Shown: positions 1 through 8,161, numbered from the stretch's first letter. The stretch: 60,967 bases of DNA from Mycolicibacter kumamotonensis (GCF_002086285.1 NZ_MVHU01000027.1:1-60967); one strand, 5' to 3'. Program-made: numbers and translations. The notes: a model not told the origin generated them from the letters alone.

Positions 1-1
1 T

Positions 2-112
2 CAGATCATCCTCGGGAAGGTGCGCCCTTTCCTACGCCGCCTCACCGAGGCTCATCCACAGGTATTGATCATTGCTCGGTGGTTTCTAGGGACGGTCGCA
101 ACACTTCCGTAG
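2..112 (+). pseudogene. 3' remnant of an unidentified coding sequence cut by the IS30 element
   Basis: One frame is open from the window edge to a TAG at 110-112. Its text (QIILGKVRPFLRRL, then TEAHPQVLIIAR) looks like real protein up to about position 77, where the IS30-type terminal repeat begins; the last residues before the stop are encoded by the element. The stretch is too short to name a family. It probably is the 5' or middle part of a host gene disrupted by the insertion. Confidence 0.3.
78..103 (+). repeat. Left terminal inverted repeat of the IS30-family element
   Basis: The 26-bp segment begins GGTGGTTTCTAG and ends GTCGCAACA. It pairs with 3785-3810 on the opposite strand with five mismatches. 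It lies about 20 bp before the transposase start region. Confidence 0.75.
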
Positions 113-211
113 ATTCTGGAGGTTGTGTTGGCATCGTCGCGTCGGGTGAAGAAGGGGCCGGGGCGTCGCCCGCAGTCGGCCAAGCGTCAGCGGTTCATGG
201 AGCTACGGGCG

Positions 212-215
212 AGGG
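212..215. repeat. Target site duplication AGGG, left copy
   Basis: AGGG at 212-215 directly precedes the IS21 left end and recurs at 2629-2632 directly after the right end. Four bp is within the range known for IS21-family elements, and removing one copy restores the IS30 reading frame. Confidence 0.75.
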
Positions 216-263
216 TGACCGCGCTCACTGAAATTCCCCACTGACGCTCATCGAAATTCCCCA
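216..263 (+). repeat. IS21 left end with two direct repeats
   Basis: Two 18-bp copies, GCTCACTGAAATTCCCCA (223-240) and GCTCATCGAAATTCCCCA (246-263), lie 23 bp apart. The same pair occurs inverted at the right end. In IS21-type elements such repeats are bound by the transposase. Confidence 0.75.
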
Positions 264-353
264 CCCGTGTGGCTCCGCCGAGAAGGGCGGGCCTCCCTCG
301 ATGCTGCTGGTGTCTGACGCCAACAGTTCCAGTCGAAGGAGGCCCGCTTTCTC

Positions 354-1715
354 ATGCTCACATGGGAGGACGACGTGGAAGTACATGCCCTACACAAGCG
401 TGGTTGGACGATCTCGGCGATCGCCCGCCACACCGGCTTCGACCGCAAGACGGTCCGCAAGTACCTGGCCGGCGACGGTAAACCCGGGGTGCGCGCCCGC
501 CCCGACCCGGATCCGTTCGACCCGTTCATTGACTACGTCACCGCGAGGCTGACCGAGGACCCGCACCTGTGGGCCCGCACGCTGTTCGACGAGCTCGAGG
601 ATCTGGGGTTTCCGCTGTCGTATCAGAGCCTGACCCGCAACATCCGCACCCGGAATCTGCGCCCCGTCTGCGAAGCATGCCGGACCGCCACACAGCGGCC
701 GAATGCGGTGATCCCACATGCCCCGGGTGATGAAACCCAATGGGACTGGGTGGAATTGCCTGATCCACCCGAATCGTGGGGGTGGGGCAAGACCGCGCAC
801 CTGTTAGTCGGCTCGCTGGCTCATTCGGGCAAGTGGCGCGGCTTCCTGGCGCCGAGCGAAGATCAGCCGCACCTGGTCGCCGGCCTGGACCGGGTGACCC
901 GCGGACTCGGCGGGTGTAGCCGGGTGTGGCGGTTCGACCGGATGGCCACGGTCTGTGACCCTGGCAGCGGCCGGGTGACCGCATCGTTTGCCGGGGTGGC
1001 CAAGCACTGCGGGGTGTCGGTGGCGATCTGCCCGCCCCGGCGCGGCAACCGCAAGGGCGTGGTGGAAAAGGTCAACCACACTGCCGCTCAGCGCTGGTGG
1101 CGCACCCTGGCCGACGACATGACCGTCGAGGCGGCGCAGGTGAGTCTGGATCGCTTCGCTGCGATCCGCGGTGATACCCGGCTGCGGGCCACCGCTGATG
1201 GCCGGTCCTCGGTTGCGGTGGTGGCTAAAAGGGAGCCTCTGGCACCGGTGCCGTCGGTGGCATATCCAGTGATCATCTCCGAGACCCGTAGTGCATCGCG
1301 CCAAGCAATGGTGTCCTACCGCGGTAACCGCTACTCGGTGCCCCCGGAGCTGGCCGCCGCCCAGGTCGTGGTGTCACATCCGGTCGGGGCCGAGTTCTGC
1401 GACATCGCCACCACGAGCGGGATCGTGATCGCCCGCCACCGCATGGCCGCCGACGGGCTCGGCGTCGCGGTGCGTGACAGCGGCCATGTCATCGCCTTGG
1501 ACACCGCCGCGATGGCCACCGCGGCTACCGGACGCCCACACCGGCGTAAGGAACGCATCCCACCGGGCTCGGCTGCCAAAGCCGCTGCCGCGCAACTGCT
1601 GCAATTCAAGAAGACCTCCACCAGCGCCATTGAAACACCAACTTCATCAAGCGATTCCACCGTCACAGACCTGTCCGCCTACGAGCGGGCGGCACAGAAC
1701 AGGACCATCCAATGA
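354..1715 (+). CDS. istA: IS21-family transposase IstA
   Basis: The 453-residue protein is the DDE transposase of the IS21 element. An N-terminal helix-turn-helix is visible at about residues 14-40 (GWTISAIARHTGFDRKTVRK). The integrase core has Asp in DETQWDWVEL, Asp in WRFDRMATV and Glu in KGVVEKVNH. The basic C-terminal part contains SYRGNRYSVPPE, a typical IstA feature. ATG 354 follows a GGAGG about 11 nt upstream. The stop overlaps the start of istB by ATGA, so the two are translationally coupled. Length is within the family's usual range and I see no disruption. Confidence 0.93.
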   Translation: MLTWEDDVEVHALHKRGWTISAIARHTGFDRKTVRKYLAGDGKPGVRARPDPDPFDPFIDYVTARLTEDPHLWARTLFDELEDLGFPLSYQSLTRNIRTRNLRPVCEACRTATQRPNAVIPHAPGDETQWDWVELPDPPESWGWGKTAHLLVGSLAHSGKWRGFLAPSEDQPHLVAGLDRVTRGLGGCSRVWRFDRMATVCDPGSGRVTASFAGVAKHCGVSVAICPPRRGNRKGVVEKVNHTAAQRWWRTLADDMTVEAAQVSLDRFAAIRGDTRLRATADGRSSVAVVAKREPLAPVPSVAYPVIISETRSASRQAMVSYRGNRYSVPPELAAAQVVVSHPVGAEFCDIATTSGIVIARHRMAADGLGVAVRDSGHVIALDTAAMATAATGRPHRRKERIPPGSAAKAAAAQLLQFKKTSTSAIETPTSSSDSTVTDLSAYERAAQNRTIQ

Positions 1716-2566
1716 CCCCAACCCCACGCACCGCCAAGACCCCCACCATGACCGCCGAGGAATCGCCGACGGCGGCGGCAAGCCGTTATCAGCAGCTGCG
1801 CTCGCATCTGGCCGAGCTGAAACTGGCCGCGGCCGCCGAAGCCCTGCCGGCGGTGCTCGACCAGGCCACCGCCGAAGGGTTGTCGCTGACCGTTGCGTTG
1901 GAGCGGCTGCTGGCCGTCGAGGTCGAGGCCAGCACCGCCCGACGGCTGGCCGGACGGCTACGTTTCGCCTGCCTGCCAACCCCGGCCACCCTGGCCGACT
2001 TCGATGTCGATGCCGCCGCCGGGATCGACCGCAAGCTCATCGACGAACTGGGCACCTGCCGCTACCTCGAATCGGCGACCAACATCCTGCTCATCGGGCC
2101 TCCAGGCACCGGAAAAACGCACTTGTCCGTCGGACTGGCACGCGCTGCCGCACATGCCGGCTACCGCACCTACTTCACCACTGCCGCGGATCTGGCTGCA
2201 CGGTGTCACCGCGCCGCAATCGAGGGACGCTGGGCCACGACAATGCGGTTCTATGCCGGTCCGACGCTCTTGGTGATCGATGAGCTGGGGTACTTGCCGT
2301 TGCCCGCCGAAGCCGCATCGGCATTGTTTCAGGTTGTCTCCCAACGGTATTTGAAGACCAGCATCGTCATCACCACCAACCGCGGCGTGGGAGCCTGGGG
2401 AGAGATCCTCGGCGACACCACCGTGGCCGCCGCCATGCTCGACCGCCTGCTGCACCGCTCGGTCGTCATCAACCTCGACGGCGAGTCCTACCGATTACGC
2501 GACCACCACGCCGCCGCCGAAACCCTACGCAGAACCACCACCGGAACCCGCCAACAACTACACTGA
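1712..2566 (+). CDS. istB: IS21-family helper ATPase IstB
   Basis: This 284-residue AAA+ ATPase assists IstA in target selection. Walker A is GPPGTGKTH (residues 129-137) and Walker B is LLVIDELGYL (from residue 186); the family's ITTNRG and MLDRLLHRS motifs follow. It starts at the ATG overlapping the istA stop. The stop lies just before the right-end repeats of the element. Nothing is missing. Confidence 0.93.
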   Translation: MTPTPRTAKTPTMTAEESPTAAASRYQQLRSHLAELKLAAAAEALPAVLDQATAEGLSLTVALERLLAVEVEASTARRLAGRLRFACLPTPATLADFDVDAAAGIDRKLIDELGTCRYLESATNILLIGPPGTGKTHLSVGLARAAAHAGYRTYFTTAADLAARCHRAAIEGRWATTMRFYAGPTLLVIDELGYLPLPAEAASALFQVVSQRYLKTSIVITTNRGVGAWGEILGDTTVAAAMLDRLLHRSVVINLDGESYRLRDHHAAAETLRRTTTGTRQQLH

Positions 2567-2580
2567 CCCACGCTCACAGG

Positions 2581-2628
2581 TGAGGAATTTCAACGAGCAC
2601 CGCCGGGGATTTTCGATGAGCGCCGTCA
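2581..2628 (-). repeat. IS21 right end with two direct repeats
   Basis: Read on the minus strand, two related 18-bp motifs occupy 2604-2621 and 2581-2598, again 23 bp apart, mirroring the left end. The outermost match to the left end is TGACGGCGCTCATCGAAAA against TGACCGCGCTCACTGAAAT. Confidence 0.75.
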
Positions 2629-2632
2629 AGGG
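2629..2632. repeat. Target site duplication AGGG, right copy
   Basis: This is the second copy of the 4-bp duplication made by insertion of the IS21 element into the IS30 transposase gene. Confidence 0.75.
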
Positions 2633-3784
2633 GGTGGAGCGTGCGTGCGGCAGCCCGCGAAGTGGGTGTGTCGCGGTCCTCTGGGACGAACTGGGCGCGC
2701 GGTCACAAGGTCTACCGCAATGGCGTGGTCATCGGGTTCGTCGCACCGCTGGACCGGCTGGCGGTCCGTCAGATCAGCACCCGGTACCTGTCTGAGGACG
2801 AACGCATTGAGATCGCCGATCTGCGCCGGTCCGGGCTCAGCCTGCGGGCGATCGCACAGAAGTTGAGCCGCTCGCCGTCGACGATTTCGCGGGAACTGCG
2901 CCGCAATACCGTCCCTGGCCGCGGCTATCGCCCGTTCGACGCTCATCGCCGGGCCACCGTCCGAAGGGCACGTCAGCACCGGCGTCGACTCGACACCAAC
3001 AGCGACCTTAGCGCCGTGGTCAGCGAGCTGCTCGCTCAGCGATGGAGCCCGCAACAGATCAGCCGTCACCTCCGATTGCGATTCCTCGACGACCCATCGA
3101 TGTGGCTGTGTCACGAAAGTATCTATCAAGCTGTATATCAACCGAATTCGCGATTTCTACGCCCCTCACGTTTGGCGCCGCACCGACGCTCACCGCTACG
3201 CACCGGTCGGGATCACCGCCGAGCACACCACCGCAAGCAGCGCCGGAACGGCCGCTTCCAGCAGCCGATGCTGACCATCCACGACCGGCCCTTCCCGGCT
3301 ATCGACCGGTCCGAGGCCGGGCACTGGGAGGGTGACCTCATCATCGGCGACAATCACCTCTCGGCGATCGGCACGCTGGTCGAGCGTCAGACCCGGATGG
3401 TGCGGTTAGTGCATCTACCCCGCGCAGACTCTGACTCGCTGCACGCCGCCCTGGTGGCCCGCATGAAGGATCTGCCAGCTGCGCTGATGCGATCGATCAC
3501 CTGGGACCAGGGCACCGAGATGGCACGGCATCTGGCTACCACCGAGAAGCTCGGCGCACCGGTCTATTTCTGCGACTCCCGATCACCGTGGCAACGCGGC
3601 AGCAACGAGAACACAAACGGACTGCTGCGCGACTACTTCCCCAAGGGCGTGACCCTCATCAATCACCCGCCGGCGCACCTGCGGGCCGTCGAACACGAAC
3701 TCAACCACCGCCCTCGCATGGTTCTTCAAGACCGTTGCCCCGCCGATCTATTCGCCGCCCTGTTAGCCTCCCAGAAACCGTCGG

Positions 3785-3810
3785 TGTTGCGACGTTGACT
3801 AGAACCCACC
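3785..3810 (-). repeat. Right terminal inverted repeat of the IS30-family element
   Basis: This overlaps the last codons of the IS30 transposase (stop at 3796-3798). Its reverse complement matches 78-103 at 21 of 26 positions. Confidence 0.75.
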
Positions 3811-4078
3811 CCGTCGCGACTGGCCGGACTTTCAACCGTCGTCAACAGGACGAAGTCAATCGCTCCAGTTAAGCCTGTCAGCCGTCTTTGACCCCTCCCA
3901 TCGGGGAGTTCGTGGCACTCGCTCCCCCAACGGTGTCGACTGTTTCGGTGCCAACGAATGCCGCAATTCACCCGTATCGAGTATGGCGGGTCACAGCTAA
4001 CCCCTTGCTCGTCCGCGTTGTAATTGCGGGCGGTCACGAACCAGCGACTGTCGGCTCGCTACAAGGTCTCCACGCCGG
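3811..4078. other. Intergenic stretch after the IS30 element
   Basis: I see no convincing gene in these 268 bp. Short open frames here have no ribosome site and no recognisable protein text. It may be decayed flanking sequence of the insertion. Confidence 0.4.
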
Positions 4079-4225
4079 CTAATCGTCCTTGTCGTCGTCG
4101 CGGTGCGCGGCCTCGATCACCTCAGGCGGTACCGGCCTCCGCAACCACGCCCGCATCCGCAAGAGCCCGCCGGCCACCGTCCCGGCAGCGAGCATGGCAG
4201 CGATGATCCAGAGCGTGATCGACAT
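4079..4225 (-). CDS. Small single-pass membrane protein, 48 residues
   Basis: The predicted peptide starts MSITLWIIAAMLAAGTVAGG, a hydrophobic helix over residues 3-22, then a basic stretch (RMRAWLRR) and an acidic tail ending HRDDDKDD. GGGGAG lies about 8 nt before the ATG at 4223-4225. The positive-inside rule suggests the tail is cytoplasmic. It is the last gene of a leftward run of oxidoreductases, 49 nt after the NmrA-like gene. No family is recognised. Confidence 0.55.
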   Translation of the reverse strand: MSITLWIIAAMLAAGTVAGGLLRMRAWLRRPVPPEVIEAAHRDDDKDD

Positions 4226-4274
4226 GCTGCAATTCTCCCCCTGTTCGCGGCGCCACGAGGCAGAACCTCCAGCT

Positions 4275-5198
4275 CTATTCTCTTGCGCTGAGGTATTTGG
4301 ACGCCCACTCCTCGGCGGTGGTAGTCGAGATGCCGCGGATGGCATTGAACGTAGCGGCTTTTGGCCACGCGACGCCCCTGCCCAGAGCGAATACCGCCCG
4401 GTATTTGCGCAGACTGTCACCGGGGTTTCTTTCAAGCTCATCGAGTAGGTGCGCGACGGTCCATTCATTACGGATGACCTGAGCTCCCCGGGTCCGCTCG
4501 ACGATATCGGCGAGCTCGCGGTAGGTGATCGTGTCGCCGGCGACATAGACGACCTGATTGGCGATAGGTGGCTGGGCCTGGATGATCTCCGCGGTCAGTA
4601 CACCGATGTCCTCCGCAGTGGTAACGGTGACTTCGGTATCCCAACTGCCCAGCGCGTTAACGGTATTGGTGGTGAGGTCGACGACACCGAAGTCGGGTTC
4701 GAAGAGGAAGCTGACAAACATGCCGGTGGACACGATCACCCATTCGGTGGCGCTCTGGGCGCGTAGCATATCGCGAACGTCGAGTTGCTCGTCGAACAGG
4801 TCTTGGGGACTGCCGCGTCCGATCGCGTCGTAGTCGGCGCCGAACTGCCACGGGAAGTAGCGGGGAACCCCGGCCGCCAGCGCGGCTTCGGTGATTTTGC
4901 GTTGGGTTCCCGAACCCGCCGCGAATCCGATGCAGCTCACCACTGTGTGGAACTGCGCCAGCACCGTCGCCAGCTCGGCCACCGTCGCCGTCGCCACGTC
5001 AGCTTCCGCGATTCCGGCACCGCGGGCCATGATCTCATTGCGCAACTGGGCATGCCGGGGCGTGTTCGCCGGTCGCAGCAGCACCGTCACCGGCGGTGCG
5101 TCGTCCCGTTGGGACAGCGCGGCGACAACGGCGCCGCCGAGTTCACCGGCGCCGATGACGAGTACCTCTCCGCGATGTGATGGCTGCTTTGACTTCAT
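4275..5198 (-). CDS. NmrA-like / isoflavone reductase-like NAD(P)-binding protein
   Basis: The 307-residue protein has an N-terminal Rossmann fold with the glycine motif VIGAGELGGAVV near residue 13, followed by the NmrA-type segments PRYFPWQFGADYDAIG and EWVIVSTGMFVSFLFEP. Such proteins reduce small aromatic or carbonyl substrates or sense NADP redox state; the substrate cannot be told. I chose the ATG at 5196-5198 because GGAGAG sits 4-9 nt upstream; the frame extends 23 codons further with low-quality protein text. It is part of the leftward gene run under the MarR-type operator. Confidence 0.75.
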   Translation of the reverse strand: MKSKQPSHRGEVLVIGAGELGGAVVAALSQRDDAPPVTVLLRPANTPRHAQLRNEIMARGAGIAEADVATATVAELATVLAQFHTVVSCIGFAAGSGTQRKITEAALAAGVPRYFPWQFGADYDAIGRGSPQDLFDEQLDVRDMLRAQSATEWVIVSTGMFVSFLFEPDFGVVDLTTNTVNALGSWDTEVTVTTAEDIGVLTAEIIQAQPPIANQVVYVAGDTITYRELADIVERTRGAQVIRNEWTVAHLLDELERNPGDSLRKYRAVFALGRGVAWPKAATFNAIRGISTTTAEEWASKYLSARE

Positions 5199-5562
5199 GA
5201 TCTCTCCGCGTTTTGGGGTTCGGGTCATAGTCGACGACCGCGACAACAACCCCGTGCTGCGCGGCATTCCCAGCCGCCTTGGGTCAGGCGCGCCAGGGCA
5301 CTCCCCCGACCCAGGCCGGCAGCGGACGCCAGCTTATGGACATCTCGCCGACCTCCCGTCCGCATCGAGCCGGGCATAGAAGAACCCGTTGACTGCGACG
5401 CCTCCGATTCGTAGCCTGGCAAACGCGGCGCTGCTGGTCCCACCGCTGAGGGCTTCCCCGTTAACTGTCGTCGTCGGGCAAACGGGTGAGGGCCACGGTG
5501 TCGCGACGTGGGGCGAAGGTGGTCATCGCTACTCCCTGTGCCAGGTCAGCTCTGGTCAGGGC
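5199..5562. other. 364-bp gap with at most a 21-codon open frame
   Basis: The only candidate is a leftward 21-residue frame at 5461-5526 (MTTFAPRRDTVALTRLPDDDS) with GGGAG before its ATG. It could be a leader peptide or the remaining N-terminus of a decayed gene. I see no terminator or other site. Confidence 0.35.
5461..5526 (-). CDS. Possible 21-residue peptide or truncated gene start
   Basis: ATG at 5524-5526 follows a GGGAGTAGCG ribosome-site-like sequence, 35 nt after the stop of the frameshifted epimerase. The text reads like the start of an ordinary protein and stops at TAA 5461-5463. No homologue is recognised. Confidence 0.25.
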   Translation of the reverse strand: MTTFAPRRDTVALTRLPDDDS

Positions 5563-6506
5563 TCAGGCCGTCAGCCGGCCGGAGAAATAATTGCCGTTGT
5601 CCAGATCGGCGAGCAGGCCGGGCCGAGTGGGTTCCCAGCCGAGGGTCCGGCGCGTGATGAGATTGGAGGCCGGCAGGGACAGCGCGACCAGGTTCGCGTA
5701 GAACCCGAAGTGCCCCGGCAGCATCATCACGTCCGCGGGAATGCTCACGGTGGGCAGACCCAGGCGGCTGCCGATGGCCTCGGCGATCTCGCGAAACCGG
5801 ATGCCCCCGTCCTCGATCGCGTGCCAGCATCTGCCGGCCGGCCCCTTCTCCAGTGCCAGGCGGAACACGGCGGCTGCATCGCGGACATGCACAGCGCCCC
5901 AGAGGTTTTCGCCGTCGCCGGGGTAGCCGGCGAAGCTTTTTTCCTTCGCAAGCGCGATGAGCCCCGGGAGGAAGCCGGCTTGATCGGTTGTGCTGTGTGC
6001 GATGGTGGGAAGGCGCACGACTGACGACCGCACTCCCCGCTCGGCGAGGCCGATTACCGCGATTTCCACGGCGTTACGAAACCGCAGGGTGCCCTTATAC
6101 CCGTCGCCACTGAAAGCGCCGGGTCTTCCTCGGTGACCGGTCGGCCCAAGTATCCGGGCGAGGCCATACTGCCCGCGGCCACCAGTGGCTTTCCGGTTCC
6201 CGCGAGCGCCTCACCGTAGGCGAGCACGACCGGGAGCTCTGCGGCGGTCACGGCGTCGATCCCTCCGGAGGCAAGTAGGTCTTGCCGGTGCGCGACGTGG
6301 ATGACGCCGTCGGAGTCCGCCGCCGCCTCTTTGAGCCCATCGAGATCCTGAATGTCGCCGCGGCGCACCGTAGCGCCGAGCTCGGACAACGCCGCCGCGG
6401 CCTTGTCCGACCGGGCAAGGCCGGTGACCTCGTGCCCGGCGGCGATGAGCTCGGGGATGATGTGGGAACCGGAATGGCCGGTCCCGCCGACAACGAGAAC
6501 GCGCAT
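5563..6506 (-). pseudogene. NAD-dependent epimerase/SDR, broken by a one-base deletion
   Basis: Two leftward frames form one extended-SDR protein of about 314 residues. The upstream frame (6506 down to about 6100) starts MRVLVVGGTGHSGSHIIPEL with the NAD-binding glycines. The downstream frame continues as YKGTLRFRNAVEIAVIGLAE and ends DNGNYFSGRLTA at 5563. Around 6098-6103 one base appears to be missing: adding one restores ATG-YKGTLRF. As it stands the upstream frame ends early in PCGFVTPWKSR. Either the gene is a pseudogene or this is a base-call error. It follows the F420/NADP-type reductase by 45 nt in the same operon. Confidence 0.75.
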
Positions 6507-6551
6507 AGCTACTGCCCTTCTGGGATAGGTGAACTGGGTGTTCGGGTGCGC

Positions 6552-7169
6552 TCAGCTGAGCAAGCTGACCCCGAGGAAGAAGTTGGTGTGCTGGACGGAA
6601 TGGGCAAGAAGGCCCATCTGCAGTAGAGCCGCGTTCTCCAAAGCCCGTGCCATGGGCAGCTGCCCGGTGTCCAGCGGGCGCAGTCCCAGGCTCTTGATGA
6701 ACGCCGACACCCGCCCCTTTACCGCCGCGTCGTCTCCGGCGATGAACACATCGGCTGGACTATCGGCGAGAACGTTGGCGAACAGGGTGTTGAACGCCTT
6801 GACGACGTGCGCACCCGCGGGGGCCACCCTGGCGATCTCCTCTGCGGCGGAACTGCCCTCGGGGGTGACGAGGCCGGTGAAATCGGAGGTCATCGGGTTG
6901 GTGATGTCGATGATGACCTTGCCGTGCAGGGCATCTCGGTACTCGCTGACCACCGCCGCCGCGCTGGCGTACGGCACGGCGAGGATGACGATCTCCCCGA
7001 CGGGGGCGAGGCCGGGCGTCCCCACGGCGGCACCGCCGACCGCGGCGGCCAACTCCTTGGCTTTGGTCTGGTCGCGGCCGATGACCTCGACTGCGTTTCC
7101 GCCGGCGATCGCCCGGTGCGCCAAAGCGCTCGCCATGTTCCCCAGGCCGATGATGCTGATGCTGCTCAT
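6552..7169 (-). CDS. NADP-dependent F420 reductase-like oxidoreductase
   Basis: The 205-residue protein has an N-terminal dinucleotide site (SIIGLGNMASALA) and the NADP_oxidoreductase-F420 fold signatures VIDITNPM-like (IIDITNPMTSDF) and VVKAFNTLFANVL. Members transfer hydride between NADPH and F420 or another flavin-like partner. ATG 7169 has GGGA about 8 nt upstream; the frame runs eight codons further upstream. It is the first gene of the leftward run and is divergent from the MarR gene, so it is the likely main target of that regulator. Confidence 0.8.
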   Translation of the reverse strand: MSSISIIGLGNMASALAHRAIAGGNAVEVIGRDQTKAKELAAAVGGAAVGTPGLAPVGEIVILAVPYASAAAVVSEYRDALHGKVIIDITNPMTSDFTGLVTPEGSSAAEEIARVAPAGAHVVKAFNTLFANVLADSPADVFIAGDDAAVKGRVSAFIKSLGLRPLDTGQLPMARALENAALLQMGLLAHSVQHTNFFLGVSLLS

Positions 7170-7183
7170 GACATGTCCCGTCG

Positions 7184-7246
7184 TGGTTGACAATCAATAA
7201 TGTTGATGTGTCAACCATATGCACAGAATGGGTGATACGTCAACCA
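7184..7246. promoter_or_regulatory. Probable MarR operator in the divergent intergenic region
   Basis: A perfect 9-bp inverted repeat, TGGTTGACA (7184-7192) and TGTCAACCA (7209-7217), is followed by a third half-site ACGTCAACCA at 7237-7246. The array lies between the reductase start (7169) and the marR start (7268), where it could repress both promoters. Confidence 0.65.
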
Positions 7247-7267
7247 ATTGGGGTAACATAGAGGCCG

Positions 7268-7750
7268 ATGGAAGCGAACTGGCTGAACTCTCGCGAGGAC
7301 CGCGCCTGGCGCGCCTTCCTGCACGCGCCGCATCGGCTCGCCGTGCACCTGAACCGCTGCCTGCAGGGATCCGGCCTGTCCGGGGCTGACTACGAGATCC
7401 TCGCGGTGCTCTCGGCGCACGATGGGGACCGTATGGCCGCCCGCGACCTGTCCAACGCGCTGAGCTGGGAGAAGAGCCGTCTCTCCCACCAGCTGCGGCG
7501 CATGCAGAAGGACGGGCTGATCAGCCGCGAACCCAATCCCGACGACGCGCGCAGCACCATGGTCTGCCTGCTCAAGGCGGGCCGTGCCGCCATCGAGAAG
7601 GTGGCACCCGGGCACGTCGAGGACGTCCGCCGGAACTTCATCGAGCTGTTTTCCCCGGCCGAGCTCGACATGCTCGCCACCCTCAACGAACGAGTCCTGC
7701 ACCACCTGGCCGCAAGCTACGACTCCCCCGCCGAAGACGAGCCCGCTTAA
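7268..7750 (+). CDS. MarR-family transcriptional regulator
   Basis: The 160-residue protein has the MarR winged helix-turn-helix at about residues 40-105 (DYEILAVLSAHDGDRMAARD, then SWEKSRLSHQLRRMQKDGLI and the wing residues PNPDDARSTMV). ATG 7268 has GAGG directly upstream. It is divergent from the leftward oxidoreductase genes and a paired half-site palindrome lies between them, so it most likely represses that operon and itself. The ligand is unknown. Confidence 0.9.
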   Translation: MEANWLNSREDRAWRAFLHAPHRLAVHLNRCLQGSGLSGADYEILAVLSAHDGDRMAARDLSNALSWEKSRLSHQLRRMQKDGLISREPNPDDARSTMVCLLKAGRAAIEKVAPGHVEDVRRNFIELFSPAELDMLATLNERVLHHLAASYDSPAEDEPA

Positions 7751-7770
7751 GGCTGACCGGGCCCGGGGTT

Positions 7771-8133
7771 TCAGCCGGCAGACTGGGGGCGATCGGTCCG
7801 GCCGAGGCGCAGATGCTCGCTGTGGTAGATGGCCTCGTCGAGCAACTGCGCGACGTGGTTGTCATAGAGGTTGTAGACGATGCTGCGTCCGTTACGCACG
7901 CCGGTGACCAAGCCTAGGTTGCGCAGCAATCGCAACTGGTGCGACACCGCGGAGTGTTCCATGCCGATCGCGTTCGCCAGGTCCGCCACGGGCAGCGGGC
8001 TTTGCCGCAGCGTGCTCAGGATCATCAGCCGACTCGGGGTGGCCAACGCCTGCAAGGTGGTTGCGATCTGCGTGGCCGACTCGGCATCGAGTTTGCCCGC
8101 CGAGCGGGTCCGGCCCTCAACCCCGTGCCCCAT
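7771..8133 (-). CDS. nmtR: ArsR/SmtB-family nickel/cobalt sensor NmtR
   Basis: The 120-residue protein begins MGHGVEGR and ends in the family's alpha-5 metal site, matching M. tuberculosis NmtR closely from memory. The winged helix contains PVADLANAIGMEHSAVSHQL. Ligands visible are Gly2-His3 at the N-terminus and Asp91, His93, His104 and His107; the C-terminal His109 and His116 described for the M. tuberculosis protein are Arg and a non-His residue here. Without metal it should repress; Ni(II) or Co(II) releases DNA. It is convergent with marR (20 nt apart) and divergent from a histidine-rich peptide gene across a perfect palindrome. Confidence 0.9.
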   Translation of the reverse strand: MGHGVEGRTRSAGKLDAESATQIATTLQALATPSRLMILSTLRQSPLPVADLANAIGMEHSAVSHQLRLLRNLGLVTGVRNGRSIVYNLYDNHVAQLLDEAIYHSEHLRLGRTDRPQSAG

Positions 8134-8161
8134 GGTCGACAGCCTAACCCATCCAGGTATA

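Larger units (their letters stand above)
216..2628 (+). mobile_element. Complete IS21-family insertion sequence
   Basis: The 2413-bp element starts TGACCGCGCTCACTGAAAT and ends with the inverted counterpart of TGACGGCGCTCATCGAAAA. It carries the two-gene istA/istB layout with an ATGA overlap. Each end has two copies of an 18-bp motif spaced by 23 bp, as expected for IS21-family transposase-binding sites. All catalytic motifs of both genes are intact and the target duplication is perfect, so the insertion looks recent and the element may be active. Confidence 0.88.
125..3798 (+). pseudogene. IS30-family transposase, disrupted by IS21 insertion
   Basis: The gene is in two pieces, 125-215 and 2633-3798. 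Removing the IS21 element plus one AGGG copy joins them in frame: the left piece ends FMELRARG and the right begins WSVRAAAREVGVS, giving a 418-residue protein from GTG 125 (TTG 128 is also possible). The C-terminal piece has a helix-turn-helix (SLRAIAQKLSRSPSTISREL) and a full DDE catalytic set: Asp in HWEGDLIIG, Asp in ITWDQGTEM, Glu in RGSNENTNG. The loss of the first 30 codons probably inactivates it, although internal starts such as GTG 2641 could give an N-terminally short product. Confidence 0.85.
78..3810 (+). mobile_element. IS30-family insertion sequence, interrupted by an IS21-family element
   Basis: Imperfect terminal inverted repeats bound the element: 78-103 and 3785-3810 match at 21 of 26 positions when one is reverse-complemented. 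Between them lies one IS30-type transposase gene split by the IS21 element at 216-2628. Without the inner element and one copy of its target duplication the IS is about 1316 bp, a normal IS30-family size. I see no convincing target duplication flanking the outer repeats, so the outermost bases may be off by a few. Confidence 0.8.
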
